Position numbers and translations under genes: made by a program
The notes under the pieces: model-generated
What the model was told of the DNA's origin: nothing
The model's input: the letters and a program-made list of their open reading frames with translations, nothing else
Databases searched by the model: none
Shown: positions 1-9,650 of the stretch, piece after piece
How the letters are laid out: every line of letters begins with the position of its first letter
How positions within the stretch are numbered: the stretch's first letter is position 1
Source of the DNA: Alcaligenes faecalis
GTDB lineage: Bacteria; Pseudomonadota; Gammaproteobacteria; Burkholderiales; Burkholderiaceae_B
Reading direction: 5' to 3'
DNA length: 64,000 bases
Assembly (NCBI RefSeq): GCF_009497775.1
Contig: NZ_CP031012.1
Span: 1,612,001-1,676,000 of the forward strand

Positions 1-1171
1 CGCACAAGTCGGTATCGCGTAACGCCAGGGAAATGCGCTGGGTGATGGCGCTCAGGGCCAGGTCGCCCACATGGTGGCCGTGGGTGTCGTTAATGGGTTT
101 GAAGTGGTCTATGTCCAGAACAATGACACTGACAGGAACTTGTTTCAGGCGACATTGGGTCAGCACGGCCTGGCTTTGCTGATAAAACGCCTGCTTGTTG
201 AGCAAACCTGTCAGGGCGTCGTGGTGGGCGAGTCGCTGAAGCTTTTCAACCGCCAGATTACGGGCTGACATCAGGCTGGCACTGGTAATAGAGGCCAGCG
301 CAATGGAGGCAATGCCGATACGCAGCGACAGCAGATCCAGCGAGGTATGTAACTGGCTGGGCAGGAAGTAGACCGGCTGGCTCAGGGCGAACAAGGTCCA
401 CAGCACATAGAACAGGGTCAACAAGGTGGTGGAAAAGAGCGAGTAGCTCAGGGCGCACCACAACAAAGGCAGGACGGGAAAGGCCAGGGAGCCGGGGCCG
501 TCAATCAGCAAGCTCAACAAGCTGGTCAGCAATAAGGACAGGGCGGGTGCCAGCTGGGCCAGACTCATCAAATGTGGCTCGTTCCAGTACTCCATGAAGC
601 GGCGTATGGGACGGTCGGGGGCGGTCAGGATGACGGGCAGGATAGCGGTATAGGAAATCATGCCGGTCAGCATCCAGGACAGGATTGCCAGCGACAGGGT
701 CTGCGAGGTATGCAGAGACAGGGCAATACCGCCCAGCAAGGCGGACAGCACACAGGCCAGTCCGTAGTAGGCGGCCAAGGTCAGCATGGCCTGGGGGCGG
801 CGCAAGGACAGATCCAGCAGCGGATTGCGGGTGATCAGCCAGTAAGCCAGACCGACGCCACTGACATTGGCCAAAGTTAGCAAGAGGGCAATCGGCAGGG
901 GATTGCGAGCAATCAGTTCGGCACACAGATAGGCCAGGACAACAATGACCCAGTTAAGGAACTGGCTGGCCCAGTCGGGGCGTCGAATGAACAGGCCCAG
1001 CAACACGGCCTCGGCAGGCCAGAAGATGGTCAGGGCGTCGTAATGACGCAGCTTGGTACCCAGCAGGGTCAGAATCAAGACCAGGCTGAACAGGAAAAAA
1101 CGGGAGAGATAGGAATAGCGCCGCGGCGGGCGCAAGCAGGAAGCCTGCTTTGATTTCATATCCGTTGCCAT
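1..1171 (-). CDS. Membrane-bound GGDEF-domain protein (probable diguanylate cyclase), partial
   Basis: Probable c-di-GMP synthase in the inner membrane; the gene runs off the left edge. About 390 residues are visible. Residues about 20-300 are a chain of hydrophobic segments resembling a MASE1-type sensor. The start of a GGDEF domain follows (HHDALTGLLN, then VIVLDIDHFKPINDTHGH, the Mg/GTP-binding first half). The GGDEF/GGEEF signature itself lies beyond the edge, so catalytic competence cannot be judged. ATG 1171 was chosen; an in-frame ATG at 1159 is equally possible and neither has a strong ribosome site. No partner gene is visible. Confidence 0.85.
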   Translation of the reverse strand, partial: MATDMKSKQASCLRPPRRYSYLSRFFLFSLVLILTLLGTKLRHYDALTIFWPAEAVLLGLFIRRPDWASQFLNWVIVVLAYLCAELIARNPLPIALLLTLANVSGVGLAYWLITRNPLLDLSLRRPQAMLTLAAYYGLACVLSALLGGIALSLHTSQTLSLAILSWMLTGMISYTAILPVILTAPDRPIRRFMEYWNEPHLMSLAQLAPALSLLLTSLLSLLIDGPGSLAFPVLPLLWCALSYSLFSTTLLTLFYVLWTLFALSQPVYFLPSQLHTSLDLLSLRIGIASIALASITSASLMSARNLAVEKLQRLAHHDALTGLLNKQAFYQQSQAVLTQCRLKQVPVSVIVLDIDHFKPINDTHGHHVGDLALSAITQRISLALRDTDLC

Positions 1172-1339
1172 AGGAGCACACGCTCGTCGTGGACGCTTTA
1201 CAGCGTCGGATAAGTTTCAAGCCGCCACTATTTTAGGATGAAAGCAGGAATGTTTCTTGCAAATTGTAATTATGTGTTTTTGAATGAAATTAATACGGGG
1301 ATTGGCCTGGATGCCCCGTATTAATTAGCTGGCAAAGCC

Positions 1340-1606
1340 TTAGTTCAAGGCGGGCAAAGGGTGGCGTGGAGCCACGTGATGCACGTCCTGCAGGCGGAAA
1401 CGGAAACGCACGTTGGCGTCCTGGTTCTGCGCGTCTGCGGTATAGGTAGTGCAGCCGTGTACAGGCGAGCTGAAAATCACGGTACCCGCCATGCGAGGGC
1501 CGTTCTTGGGTTGCAAGTAAACAGTATCGCCAATGCGAATGTCGGTTTTGTTCAAGGCAATATGCTCAGGGCGCGAGATCAAACCGGTTGGATAGATATT
1601 TTTCAT
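1340..1606 (-). CDS. Hypothetical 88-aa protein
   Basis: Small soluble protein of unknown function. The start has a good ribosome site (AAGGA about 8 bases before ATG 1606), and the reading frame is rich in charged and beta-forming residues with no signal peptide or membrane segment. The middle (DIRIGDTVYLQPKNGPRMAG) reads like a small beta-barrel: an 'RIGDTV' turn seen in OB-fold or SH3-like domains, including the DNA ligase OB domain, but the similarity is too short to assign. It stands alone between the GGDEF gene and the MOSC gene. I believe it is a real gene; its function is not recognised. Confidence 0.6.
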   Translation of the reverse strand: MKNIYPTGLISRPEHIALNKTDIRIGDTVYLQPKNGPRMAGTVIFSSPVHGCTTYTADAQNQDANVRFRFRLQDVHHVAPRHPLPALN

Positions 1607-2153
1607 AATTTTTTTCCTTATCGTGTGGCGTCATTACATCGTTTTTTTATTGAGATTTGATGACACCATGATGGACCGGACTCCACACGGAGGCCAGGCC
1701 ATTGCTATTTCAATGTAGAGCCGCGCTGGCTGAACAAACGTCAGGCAGAAGTGCTCTGTGGCAGCATGGACAGCGCCTTATTCGTTTGCCAAGCAAATGG
1801 ACGGAGCGAGTCCGCTACGATGCAAAAAATAAGTCTGGATGTGGCTGTCGTCGCCGTGGTGAATGAATACCCGCATGTTTGGGGACATGCCAGAAGGTCA
1901 AAGGGACCTGTTTTTACGTGGGTACATTCAAAAAAATGTTGATCGCACTTTCTTAATGTAATGGATGTGTTGGTGCAATCAATCAACTATTAACTCATAG
2001 CTTTGCGAGCTTGTCAAGCATCTGTGCGGAATAATTTTCCAGGGTCGATGTTTCTGATCCACTTCTTTGCAATCAGTCGCCAAAGCAGGGGCGGGCAGGC
2101 GGTCAGGCTGTTTTAGAATAAGTCCCTTATCTTGCCTTTTGCTGTTGCGACTC
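1607..2153. other. Intergenic region without a convincing gene
   Basis: About 550 bases. The AT-rich part next to the 88-aa gene probably holds its promoter. A plus-strand open frame of 63 codons from ATG 1751 (extendable upstream without a start codon) has no ribosome site and no recognisable protein character. It may be a gene remnant. Confidence 0.4.
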
Positions 2154-3023
2154 ATGATTACCATCACTGGCCTGTTTACCCATCCCATCAAATCCTGTGC
2201 CGCCCAGGCTCATCCGCAGGGCGTGGAGGTCAGCGTTGCGGGCCTGGCCTTTGACCGGGAGTGGGTCGTTGTTGATCAGCAGGGCGTGTTCATGACGCAG
2301 CGTCGCTGGCCGCGCATGGCCCTTATTCAGCCATGTGTGCAGGACGGGCAGATTACCGTGCAAGCGCCCGGCATGGATGCCTTGTCCTGGTCGCTGGATG
2401 CCCCGATAGGAGATAACGTCGCCGTATCCGTGCGTATCTGGAGTTCAGATACCTTGGGGCGGGATGAAGGCGATCAGGTCGCGCAGTGGTTTAGCGACTT
2501 TTTGCAAACCCCTTGCCGGGTGTTGCGTAACCATAGCCGCGCCAGGCGTTATGTGCTGACCGAGCGTGTGCGCCCTTGGGAAGAAAAGTCCCAGGGCTGG
2601 CGTCAGATTGGCGACCAGATCAACGGTTTTGGTTTTGCGGATGCGCTGCCTTTTCTGTTCACCAATGAAGCGTCCCTGGAAGAGCTGAACCGTCTGGTGC
2701 AACAGTCGGGCGAGCAGGCTGTACCCATGGATCGTTTCCGCGCCAATGTGGTTTTTGAAGGTCTGCCCGCGTATGAAGAGGACTATGTGCTGGGCGTCAG
2801 CAGTGAAGGCTTGAGTTTTGCCTTCATCCGCCCCTGTACCCGTTGCCCTATGCCTAACGTGAATCAGCTAACGGCTGATGTGGGCACCCAGCCCGGTCTG
2901 GCCCTGGCGCAAAGCCGTCAGTTCCCGCAAGGCACCTTGTTTGGCATGCAGGCCATGCTGGTTGAGTCCAAACCCCAGATGCTGAGCATCGGCCAGACGC
3001 TGGATGTGGAATACAGCTTTTAA
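2154..3023 (+). CDS. MOSC domain protein with MOSC N-terminal beta-barrel
   Basis: 289-residue protein of the YcbX/mARC-like MOSC family, expected to bind a molybdenum cofactor and act on N-hydroxylated or sulfur-containing compounds. The N-terminal barrel is clear (TGLFTHPIKSC, then GLAFDREWVVVD and FMTQRRWPRMALI). The C-terminal MOSC part carries IRPCTRCPMPNVN, whose first Cys is the usual cofactor-ligand position. E. coli YcbX has an extra C-terminal 2Fe-2S domain that is absent here. ATG 2154 was preferred over an in-frame upstream start at 2067 because the family begins just before the 'HPIKS' motif. It ends 18 bases from the convergent regulator gene. Its physiological partner is unknown. 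Confidence 0.88.
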   Translation: MITITGLFTHPIKSCAAQAHPQGVEVSVAGLAFDREWVVVDQQGVFMTQRRWPRMALIQPCVQDGQITVQAPGMDALSWSLDAPIGDNVAVSVRIWSSDTLGRDEGDQVAQWFSDFLQTPCRVLRNHSRARRYVLTERVRPWEEKSQGWRQIGDQINGFGFADALPFLFTNEASLEELNRLVQQSGEQAVPMDRFRANVVFEGLPAYEEDYVLGVSSEGLSFAFIRPCTRCPMPNVNQLTADVGTQPGLALAQSRQFPQGTLFGMQAMLVESKPQMLSIGQTLDVEYSF

Positions 3024-3041
3024 GCCTTCAACAAGGCTGAA

Positions 3042-3503
3042 TCAGGCGTAGTCCAGGGGCAGACGGGTCGTGAACTTGATCTGCTCCATGGCGAAACTGG
3101 AGCTGACATCGGTCAGCTCTATTTCCGAGATCAGGCGCTGGTAGACACGGTCAAAGCTTTTGATGTCGGGCACAACCACGCGCAGCAAGTAGTCGGTATC
3201 GCCGCTCATGCGATAGAACTCCACAATTTGCGGAATCGCCTCTACCACGGCTGAAAACTGGCTGTACCACTGCTTGTTGTGTTGATTGGTCTTGATGGCT
3301 ACAAACACCGTCACACCGACATTGAGCTTTTCCGAACTAAGCAACGCCACCCGTTTTTCGATATAGCCTTCTTGTTCCAGGCGCTGTATGCGTCGCCAGC
3401 AGGGCGTGCTGGACAAACCCACCCGATCGGCAATTTCCTGGATGGCCAAGGTGGCATCGTTTTGGAGGATCTCCAGAATGTGCTTGTCGAATTTATCCAG
3501 CAT
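3042..3503 (-). CDS. AsnC/Lrp family transcriptional regulator
   Basis: 153-residue DNA-binding regulator. Residues 1-60 form the AsnC-type winged HTH (DKHILEILQNDATLAIQEIA, then LSSTPCWRRIQRLEQEGYI). Residues about 65-150 form the RAM ligand-binding/oligomerisation domain (FYRMSGDTDYLLRVVVPD). ATG 3503 matches the family's usual start; upstream in-frame starts would add an atypical tail. The gene is divergent from metC, which it probably controls in response to an amino acid, as Lrp-type regulators commonly control the gene next door. A 13-bp palindrome lies just upstream of its start. Confidence 0.93.
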   Translation of the reverse strand: MLDKFDKHILEILQNDATLAIQEIADRVGLSSTPCWRRIQRLEQEGYIEKRVALLSSEKLNVGVTVFVAIKTNQHNKQWYSQFSAVVEAIPQIVEFYRMSGDTDYLLRVVVPDIKSFDRVYQRLISEIELTDVSSSFAMEQIKFTTRLPLDYA

Positions 3504-3515
3504 AAAAATAATTTC

Positions 3516-3528
3516 CCAATAATATTGG
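3516..3528. promoter_or_regulatory. Candidate operator: palindrome CCAATAATATTGG
   Basis: A perfect 13-bp palindrome (CCAATA-A-TATTGG) lies 12 bases upstream of the Lrp-type gene start, in the 146-bp region shared with divergent metC. AT-rich palindromes of this kind are typical AsnC/Lrp sites, so autoregulation and control of metC are plausible. This is inferred from position and symmetry only. Confidence 0.4.
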
Positions 3529-3649
3529 TGATTGTAGATTTTTATTCTCTGAATTCTGCCTGCTGTAGCGTGAAAACGCAATAATTGCCCTTGGGCCCTT
3601 GCGTAGACTGTTTCCATTCATCTCTAGCGATCACGATCAGGAAAACAGC

Positions 3650-4873
3650 ATGCAGGACTGCGATTACCAAAATACCCGTTTGACGCATTTGGGCCGGGAC
3701 ACCAGCGTGTCCGCCGGCTTTGTGAATGTGCCCGTTTGTCGCGGCTCCACGATCCTGGCCGACAATCTGGAACAATGGGCGCAGCGCAAGGAGCCTGATA
3801 ATCCCTATGCCTCGTATGGCCGCTTCACCAACCCCACCTTGCAAACCTTGACGCAAGCCGTGGCCGAGCTGGAGGGCGGGTTTCAGGCCAGCCTGTTTCC
3901 GTCCGGATTGGCAGCGTGTACCCATGTCTTGTTGGGGATGTTGGAGGTTGGGGATCATTTGCTGATACCGGATTCGGTCTATGGGCCGGTGCGGGCGTTT
4001 GCCCAGCAGGTGCTGGCCAGCCGCATGGGTATTCAGGTGCAGTTTTACGAGCCGTCTTTGGGTGAGGGCATAGCCAGCCTGATTCGTCCCAATACCAAGG
4101 TGGTCTATGTAGAGTCACCCGGCTCGGCCACTTTCGAGATTCAGGATATTCCTGCGATTGCCCGTTGCGCGCATGCGGTGGGGGCGTATGTGCTCCTGGA
4201 CAATACCTGGGCTACGCCCTTGTTTTTCCAGCCCTTTGAGCATGGGGTGGACGTATCCATTCAGGCCGCTACCAAGTATTTGACGGGGCATTCCGATGCC
4301 TTGCTGGGGATTGCCACGGCTAATGAACGTGCCTGGCCCTTGCTGCGTCGTGCTGCGCATGATTTTGGTCAGACAGCCGGTCCTGATGATGCCTTTCTGG
4401 CGCTGCGAGGTATGCGTACTTTAGGCGTGCGTTTGCGTCAGCACCAGGCCAGTGCCTTGCAGATTGCCCGTTTTCTGGAGAATCACCCGCAGGTGCAACA
4501 GGTGTTGCATCCGGCCTTGGAGTCGCATTCCGGTCACGCGATCTGGAAGCGGGATTTCACCGGCTCTACCGGCTTGTTCGGCGTGGTGCTGGAACCATTG
4601 AGTGAAGCGCAGTTATCCTGCTTTTTCAAAAGCTTGCGCCTGTTTGGTATCGGTCTGTCCTGGGGTGGGTTCGAGAGCCTGGCTTTGCCCATGGATATGC
4701 CCAAGCGCAATGGGCGAGCCTTGTTCGGGGAAGGGCAGTTGTTGCGTCTGCATGTGGGTCTGGAAGAGCCCCAGCATTTACAACAAGATCTGGCGCAGGC
4801 TTTGGACGCGACTTATGCGCTTAACACGTCCAGAAATCCAAGTGGGCTGCGCTTAGTTGCCCAGCAGGCTTAA
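3650..4873 (+). CDS. metC: Cystathionine beta-lyase (PLP-dependent)
   Basis: 407-residue trans-sulfuration enzyme of the Cys/Met-metabolism PLP family. It is expected to cleave cystathionine to homocysteine, pyruvate and ammonia in methionine synthesis. The PLP-binding Lys is in QAATKYLTGHSD (about residue 209, the position expected for MetC). Other landmarks are YASYGRFTNPT near the N-terminus, ALFPSGLAA-type cofactor contacts, and LLDNTWATP with the PLP-contacting Asp. Start ATG 3650 has AGGA upstream; a further upstream in-frame ATG adds an unrelated tail. It is divergent from the Lrp-type regulator, and its 3' end overlaps the convergent 157-aa gene by 21 bp. A methionine gamma-lyase role is less likely but cannot be excluded by eye. 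Confidence 0.9.
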   Translation: MQDCDYQNTRLTHLGRDTSVSAGFVNVPVCRGSTILADNLEQWAQRKEPDNPYASYGRFTNPTLQTLTQAVAELEGGFQASLFPSGLAACTHVLLGMLEVGDHLLIPDSVYGPVRAFAQQVLASRMGIQVQFYEPSLGEGIASLIRPNTKVVYVESPGSATFEIQDIPAIARCAHAVGAYVLLDNTWATPLFFQPFEHGVDVSIQAATKYLTGHSDALLGIATANERAWPLLRRAAHDFGQTAGPDDAFLALRGMRTLGVRLRQHQASALQIARFLENHPQVQQVLHPALESHSGHAIWKRDFTGSTGLFGVVLEPLSEAQLSCFFKSLRLFGIGLSWGGFESLALPMDMPKRNGRALFGEGQLLRLHVGLEEPQHLQQDLAQALDATYALNTSRNPSGLRLVAQQA

Positions 4874-5326
4874 CTGCTGGTTTTCCTGCCTGGCGATCAG
4901 GCGACGCGTCTGTTCTTCACTGATGTCCAGGCTGGGATCATCCAAAGAAGGTTGAGCGGGGCTGGAGATGCTTTCTGCAATCCGGTTCCAGCGCAGTCCC
5001 AGTTTGCTGGGTTTGGCCGGGCGACGACGGCTGCGCGGGGCTGTTTCCTGCTGGTCGGGCGAGTACTGGGTCAGATCAAACTGGCCCGTGACGATGCCAA
5101 CTTGCTTGAGCAGAACCATAGCCTGCAAGGGGCTTTTGAAACTGCGCGGATCCTTGCTGCGGGCGGTAACCAGCACGGCCTGACCAGCACGCGTGGCCAC
5201 TTGTACAAAAAAATGATTGCCTTGTCCTTTTATGGACACACCTAAAATCCCCCCGGCTTGCGTGGCAGCACGCAGTTGCTGCAGGGTAAAGGTGACGATT
5301 GCGCCTTGACAGGGCAAAGAGGACAT
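4853..5326 (-). CDS. Hypothetical 157-aa protein, basic middle region
   Basis: Unrecognised soluble protein. Residues 10-85 look like a compact alpha/beta domain (FTLQQLRAATQAGGILGVSIKG, then FFVQVATRAGQAVLVTARSKD). Residues about 95-112 are strongly basic (RSRRRPAKPSK), and the acidic C-terminal tail looks disordered. A basic linker of this type suggests nucleic-acid binding, but no family can be named. The gene is single, with a weak ribosome site, and its stop lies inside the end of convergent metC. A terminator hairpin for the preceding Nudix gene lies just upstream. Confidence 0.65.
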   Translation of the reverse strand: MSSLPCQGAIVTFTLQQLRAATQAGGILGVSIKGQGNHFFVQVATRAGQAVLVTARSKDPRSFKSPLQAMVLLKQVGIVTGQFDLTQYSPDQQETAPRSRRRPAKPSKLGLRWNRIAESISSPAQPSLDDPSLDISEEQTRRLIARQENQQLSLLGN

Positions 5327-5337
5327 AAATTAGCGCT

Positions 5338-5365
5338 CAATAAAGAAAGCCCGCCATCGCGGGCT
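5338..5365 (-). terminator. Terminator downstream of the Nudix gene
   Basis: A 7-bp GC-rich stem AGCCCGC/GCGGGCT (5348-5354 with 5359-5365, loop CATC) is followed on the minus strand by the U-rich run TTTCTTTATT. It separates the Nudix gene from the next minus-strand gene. Confidence 0.55.
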
Positions 5366-5484
5366 AGTCGGGCAAATAGCTGCGTCCCCGCAAGAGGGGA
5401 CTCAAGGGCGACATTATGCCAAAAAATAGGCGGTTCGTGGTTTGGACGGCATAAGACTGAAGGAAGTCTTGTGCGGGCTGAACC

Positions 5485-5898
5485 TCAGGCGGAGGCCTGG
5501 GCGCACAGGCGCGGCAGAATGTGATCGGCCAGTAAGGGGGCCAGCGTCAGTGAGCGGATTTCCTGTGGGCTGACCCAGCGTGCCTCTTCCAGTTCGGCGG
5601 CGGCCTGAATGTCGCGATCGACCGTCAAGGTGAACACATGGGCATGAACCATGTGGCCAGGCTCATTGGCGGCCGGACTTTCAAAATACGCTTCGTAGTG
5701 CGCATGGGCCGTTTCTTCCGCTTTCAGGCCCAGCTCTTCGTCCAGCTCGCGTTGCAGGGCTTGCAGCGGCGTTTCGCCTGCCTCCAGCTTGCCACCTGCT
5801 TGCATGTAATAGGCGCTGCCACGTTTGCGGACCAGGAGAATCTGGCCTTCAGAGTTGGTGATGTAGGCGGCAGCCAGCAGGATGACAGGATTGGACAT
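5485..5898 (-). CDS. Nudix hydrolase (MutT-like)
   Basis: 137-residue Nudix pyrophosphohydrolase. The full Nudix box is present at about residues 35-58 (GKLEAGETPLQALQ, then RELDEELGL), matching GX5EX7REUXEEXGU, so the Mg-binding helix is intact. The enzyme should cleave a nucleoside diphosphate linked to another group; the substrate is not evident. It is probably a house-cleaning enzyme. It lies 47 bp downstream of the DUF454 gene on the same strand, perhaps co-transcribed with it, and a terminator follows. Confidence 0.9.
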   Translation of the reverse strand: MSNPVILLAAAYITNSEGQILLVRKRGSAYYMQAGGKLEAGETPLQALQRELDEELGLKAEETAHAHYEAYFESPAANEPGHMVHAHVFTLTVDRDIQAAAELEEARWVSPQEIRSLTLAPLLADHILPRLCAQASA

Positions 5899-5945
5899 GG
5901 GTTTTTCAAGCTAAAAGGGGTCAAGCCAGGATCGGTTCTAGCAGG

Positions 5946-6335
5946 CTATTTTTGCACAGGCTCGGAAGGGGTGTCATCCAGGGTTTTGGCGCGCAGCAAA
6001 TAACGGGTGGCGAAAATGCCTGGAATCAAGAGCCCCAGTCGATACCAGCCCAAATGACTGGTCAGCCAGGCCGAGGCGGCCAGCGACAACCACAACATAA
6101 TCAGCGCCCGGCGTTTGGCCTGGCGGGTCAAGCCCTGGCCGTTCTCCCAGTTACGCAGGTACGGACCCAGATGACGCTGATCCAGCAGCCATTGATGAAA
6201 GCGGGGGGAGCTACGGGAGAAACACCACGCGGCCAGCAGCACAAAAGGTGTGGTGGGCAGCAAGGGCAAAACGGCGCCGGCAATGGCCAGCGCCACACAA
6301 ATCCACCCGGCAAACAACAGGGCGTAACGCATCAT
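5946..6335 (-). CDS. DUF454 (YbaN-like) inner-membrane protein
   Basis: 129-residue integral membrane protein of the YbaN/DUF454 family, function unknown. The family signature is clear: AGAVLPLLPTTPFVLLAAWCFSRSSPRFHQWLL across residues 18-50, then GPYLRNWENGQGL and a C-terminal hydrophobic pair (LWLSLAASAWLT and LGLLIPGIFATRYLL). Three membrane segments are likely. The start lies 2 bases after the stop of the AhpD-like gene, so translation is probably coupled to it. Confidence 0.88.
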   Translation of the reverse strand: MMRYALLFAGWICVALAIAGAVLPLLPTTPFVLLAAWCFSRSSPRFHQWLLDQRHLGPYLRNWENGQGLTRQAKRRALIMLWLSLAASAWLTSHLGWYRLGLLIPGIFATRYLLRAKTLDDTPSEPVQK

Positions 6336-6337
6336 GC

Positions 6338-6928
6338 TTAGCGGGGAACGCGTCCCAGCATGTAGAACTCGTCATTGCAGCGCATGGACATGAAGTTGGC
6401 CATGCGGTTGCTCAGACCAAAAAAGGCGCTGATGCCGGCAATGTCCCAGGCGTCCTCGTCGCTGAAGCCGTGCTCGTGCAGGGCCTGGAAGTCCGCGTCT
6501 TCAATTTCCTGGGCGTTTTGCGAGACTTTCATGGCAAAGGTCAGCATGGCTTTTTGACGCGCTGGAATATCGGCCTTGCGCCAGTTCACGGCCACCTGGT
6601 CCGCCACCAGCGGATTCTTGGCGCGGATGCGCAAGATCGCACCGTGGGCGATCACGCAGTAATGACATTGGTTGGCGGCGGAGGTGGCCACCACAATCAT
6701 TTCCCGGTCTGCATGGCTCAAACCACTGGGTTTTTCCATCAGCGCGTCGTGATAGGCAAAAAAGGCGCGGAATTCGTCAGGACGGTGTGCCAGAGCCAGA
6801 AACACATTCGGAATAAAACCGGATTTTTCCTGCACGGCTTCAATACGACTGCGAATATCCTCGGGCATTTCGGCCAGGGTAGGGACGGGATAACGGCTGA
6901 TAGCGGGTTGAGCTTGTGTCTCGGGCAT
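6338..6928 (-). CDS. Peroxidase-related (AhpD/CMD-like) protein
   Basis: 196-residue member of the AhpD/carboxymuconolactone-decarboxylase superfamily, 'peroxidase-related enzyme' branch. The redox motif CHYC followed by VIAHG (about residues 108-116) is the AhpD CxxC-x3-H site, implying peroxide or alkylhydroperoxide reduction or disulfide exchange. The N-terminal 30 residues and the TFAMKVSQNAQEIEDADFQAL helix match the family. GGAG precedes ATG 6928. It is first of a probable operon with the DUF454 and Nudix genes. Its physiological reductant and substrate are unknown. Confidence 0.88.
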   Translation of the reverse strand: MPETQAQPAISRYPVPTLAEMPEDIRSRIEAVQEKSGFIPNVFLALAHRPDEFRAFFAYHDALMEKPSGLSHADREMIVVATSAANQCHYCVIAHGAILRIRAKNPLVADQVAVNWRKADIPARQKAMLTFAMKVSQNAQEIEDADFQALHEHGFSDEDAWDIAGISAFFGLSNRMANFMSMRCNDEFYMLGRVPR

Positions 6929-6976
6929 GGCTTGTCTCCAGGTAAAAATGGATGTTCTAGTTCATCGGGTAATTAA

Positions 6977-8440
<1,464 letters not shown>

Positions 8441-8504
8441 TGTTTGTGCCGTGATGGGCGTGTCTCCGGACAGGAGGCAGGCACATCCCCAGCGCCAGAC
8501 CGGA

Positions 8505-8546
8505 ACACCCCCATGCCTCTTAAAGCAGGCAAGGGGGTGTTTTTTT
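8505..8546 (+). terminator. Rho-independent terminator of argG
   Basis: Stem ACACCCCC (8505-8512) with GGGGGTGT (8533-8540), extended by ATGCCT/AGGCA pairing inside, followed by T7. It lies 65 bases after the argG stop. Confidence 0.85.
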
Positions 8547-8683
8547 GTGGTTGCTTTGTATGGCTCTTGCGAATTTGATGCCACTTATATGAGCCGGGTC
8601 TGAAACAGATCCTGGTCTTGAGGTGGCGGATTCTACAGTGGGTTCTCCTGAACAACAGGCCTGCGCGGTCAGGCTTTCATGTC

Positions 8684-9436
8684 ATGAAACCCATTCTTGT
8701 TTTGCAGCACGAGGCCACGCAAGGGCCGGGGGTGTTGCTGGATCATCTGGATAGCAACGGCCTTCCTTATCGACTTCTGATGTCGCCCTTGGAGGGCTGG
8801 ACACCTGCTTCGGCACGAGATTACAGCGGAATCATCGTCCTGGGCAGCGACCACAGTGTTAACGATGATCTGCCCTGGATAGCGCGTGAACATGCGCTTT
8901 TGCAGGATGCGGTCCAGCGCTATATTCCCGTGCTGGGCCATTGCTTCGGAGCGCAGCTTCTGGCCCGTTCTCTGGGCGCGAAAGTGCAGCGCAACCCTTA
9001 TCCGAATATAGGCTGGGGCCAGGTCTGGAGCAGCCCTTACGCCCAGCGTGTTATGGGCTTGCCTAGACGGGCGGTGCTGTTCAACTGGCATTACGACACC
9101 TTTCAGATTCCCTCGGGGGCCAGCCGGACTTTATACGGCCCTCATTGCCTGAATAAAGGTTTCTGCCTGGGCCCGCATTGGGCTTTTCAAGGCCATCTGG
9201 AAGTAACCGCCGATAGCATCCGACAGTGGTGCGACTACGGCCACCAAGAGCTGAAGCAGGTATACGGTCCGGCGGCCCAGGATGCGGAGCATATCTTGTC
9301 GGGCCTGGATCAGCATCTAAGCACCTTGCACCTGATTGCCAGACAGACCTATCAACGCTGGACAGACCAGTTGCTGGAACGTGCTGGTGCCGTCCGAGCC
9401 CAAATCCATATGCCATCTTTATACGCGGGCCAATAA
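8684..9436 (+). CDS. Class I glutamine amidotransferase-like protein
   Basis: 250-residue GuaA-type glutamine amidotransferase domain protein. The nucleophile motif GHCFGAQLLARSLG is at about residues 86-99, with HYDTFQIP further on as the expected His region. Proteins like this hydrolyse glutamine or gamma-glutamyl compounds; some degrade gamma-glutamyl amines. No synthase domain is fused, so the acceptor is unknown. ATG 8684 precedes MKPILVLQHEATQG, the usual family start. It lies between the argG terminator and the kdp operon and is probably not part of either. Confidence 0.82.
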   Translation: MKPILVLQHEATQGPGVLLDHLDSNGLPYRLLMSPLEGWTPASARDYSGIIVLGSDHSVNDDLPWIAREHALLQDAVQRYIPVLGHCFGAQLLARSLGAKVQRNPYPNIGWGQVWSSPYAQRVMGLPRRAVLFNWHYDTFQIPSGASRTLYGPHCLNKGFCLGPHWAFQGHLEVTADSIRQWCDYGHQELKQVYGPAAQDAEHILSGLDQHLSTLHLIARQTYQRWTDQLLERAGAVRAQIHMPSLYAGQ

Positions 9437-9512
9437 ACACTGCTCTGAATTTATGCCGCCACTCCTAGACTTTCTCTGTCTGCTGCAAGTCAGCATTGAT
9501 CGGGAGTTCGGG

Positions 9513-9608
9513 ATGAGTGCGTCCTTTTTCACAGTTCTGGCAGGAGGGATTTCTCTGGGGCTGTTTATCTATTTGTTCTATGCCTTGCTCAAGGCCGAAA
9601 AATTCTAA
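9513..9608 (+). CDS. kdpF: KdpF, small subunit of the potassium-transporting ATPase
   Basis: 31-residue single-span membrane peptide ending in LFYALLKAEKF, the KdpF-type C-terminus (compare ...YALINAEAF in E. coli). KdpF stabilises the KdpABC complex. GGAG sits about 7 bases before ATG 9513. It is the first gene of the kdp operon, 42 bases before a second micro-ORF. Confidence 0.85.
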   Translation: MSASFFTVLAGGISLGLFIYLFYALLKAEKF

Positions 9609-9650
9609 GTTCAGGCCGGCAAGTGTTCATTGTTTGGAACAGGTGTGCAT

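Noticed and set aside
1751..1942. 63-codon plus-strand frame in the gap before the MOSC gene
   Set aside because: No ribosome site and no recognisable domain; kept only as a possible remnant in the gap description.
8618..8683. Upstream start for the glutamine amidotransferase gene
   Set aside because: It adds 22 residues unlike the family; MKPILVL at 8684 is the expected N-terminus.
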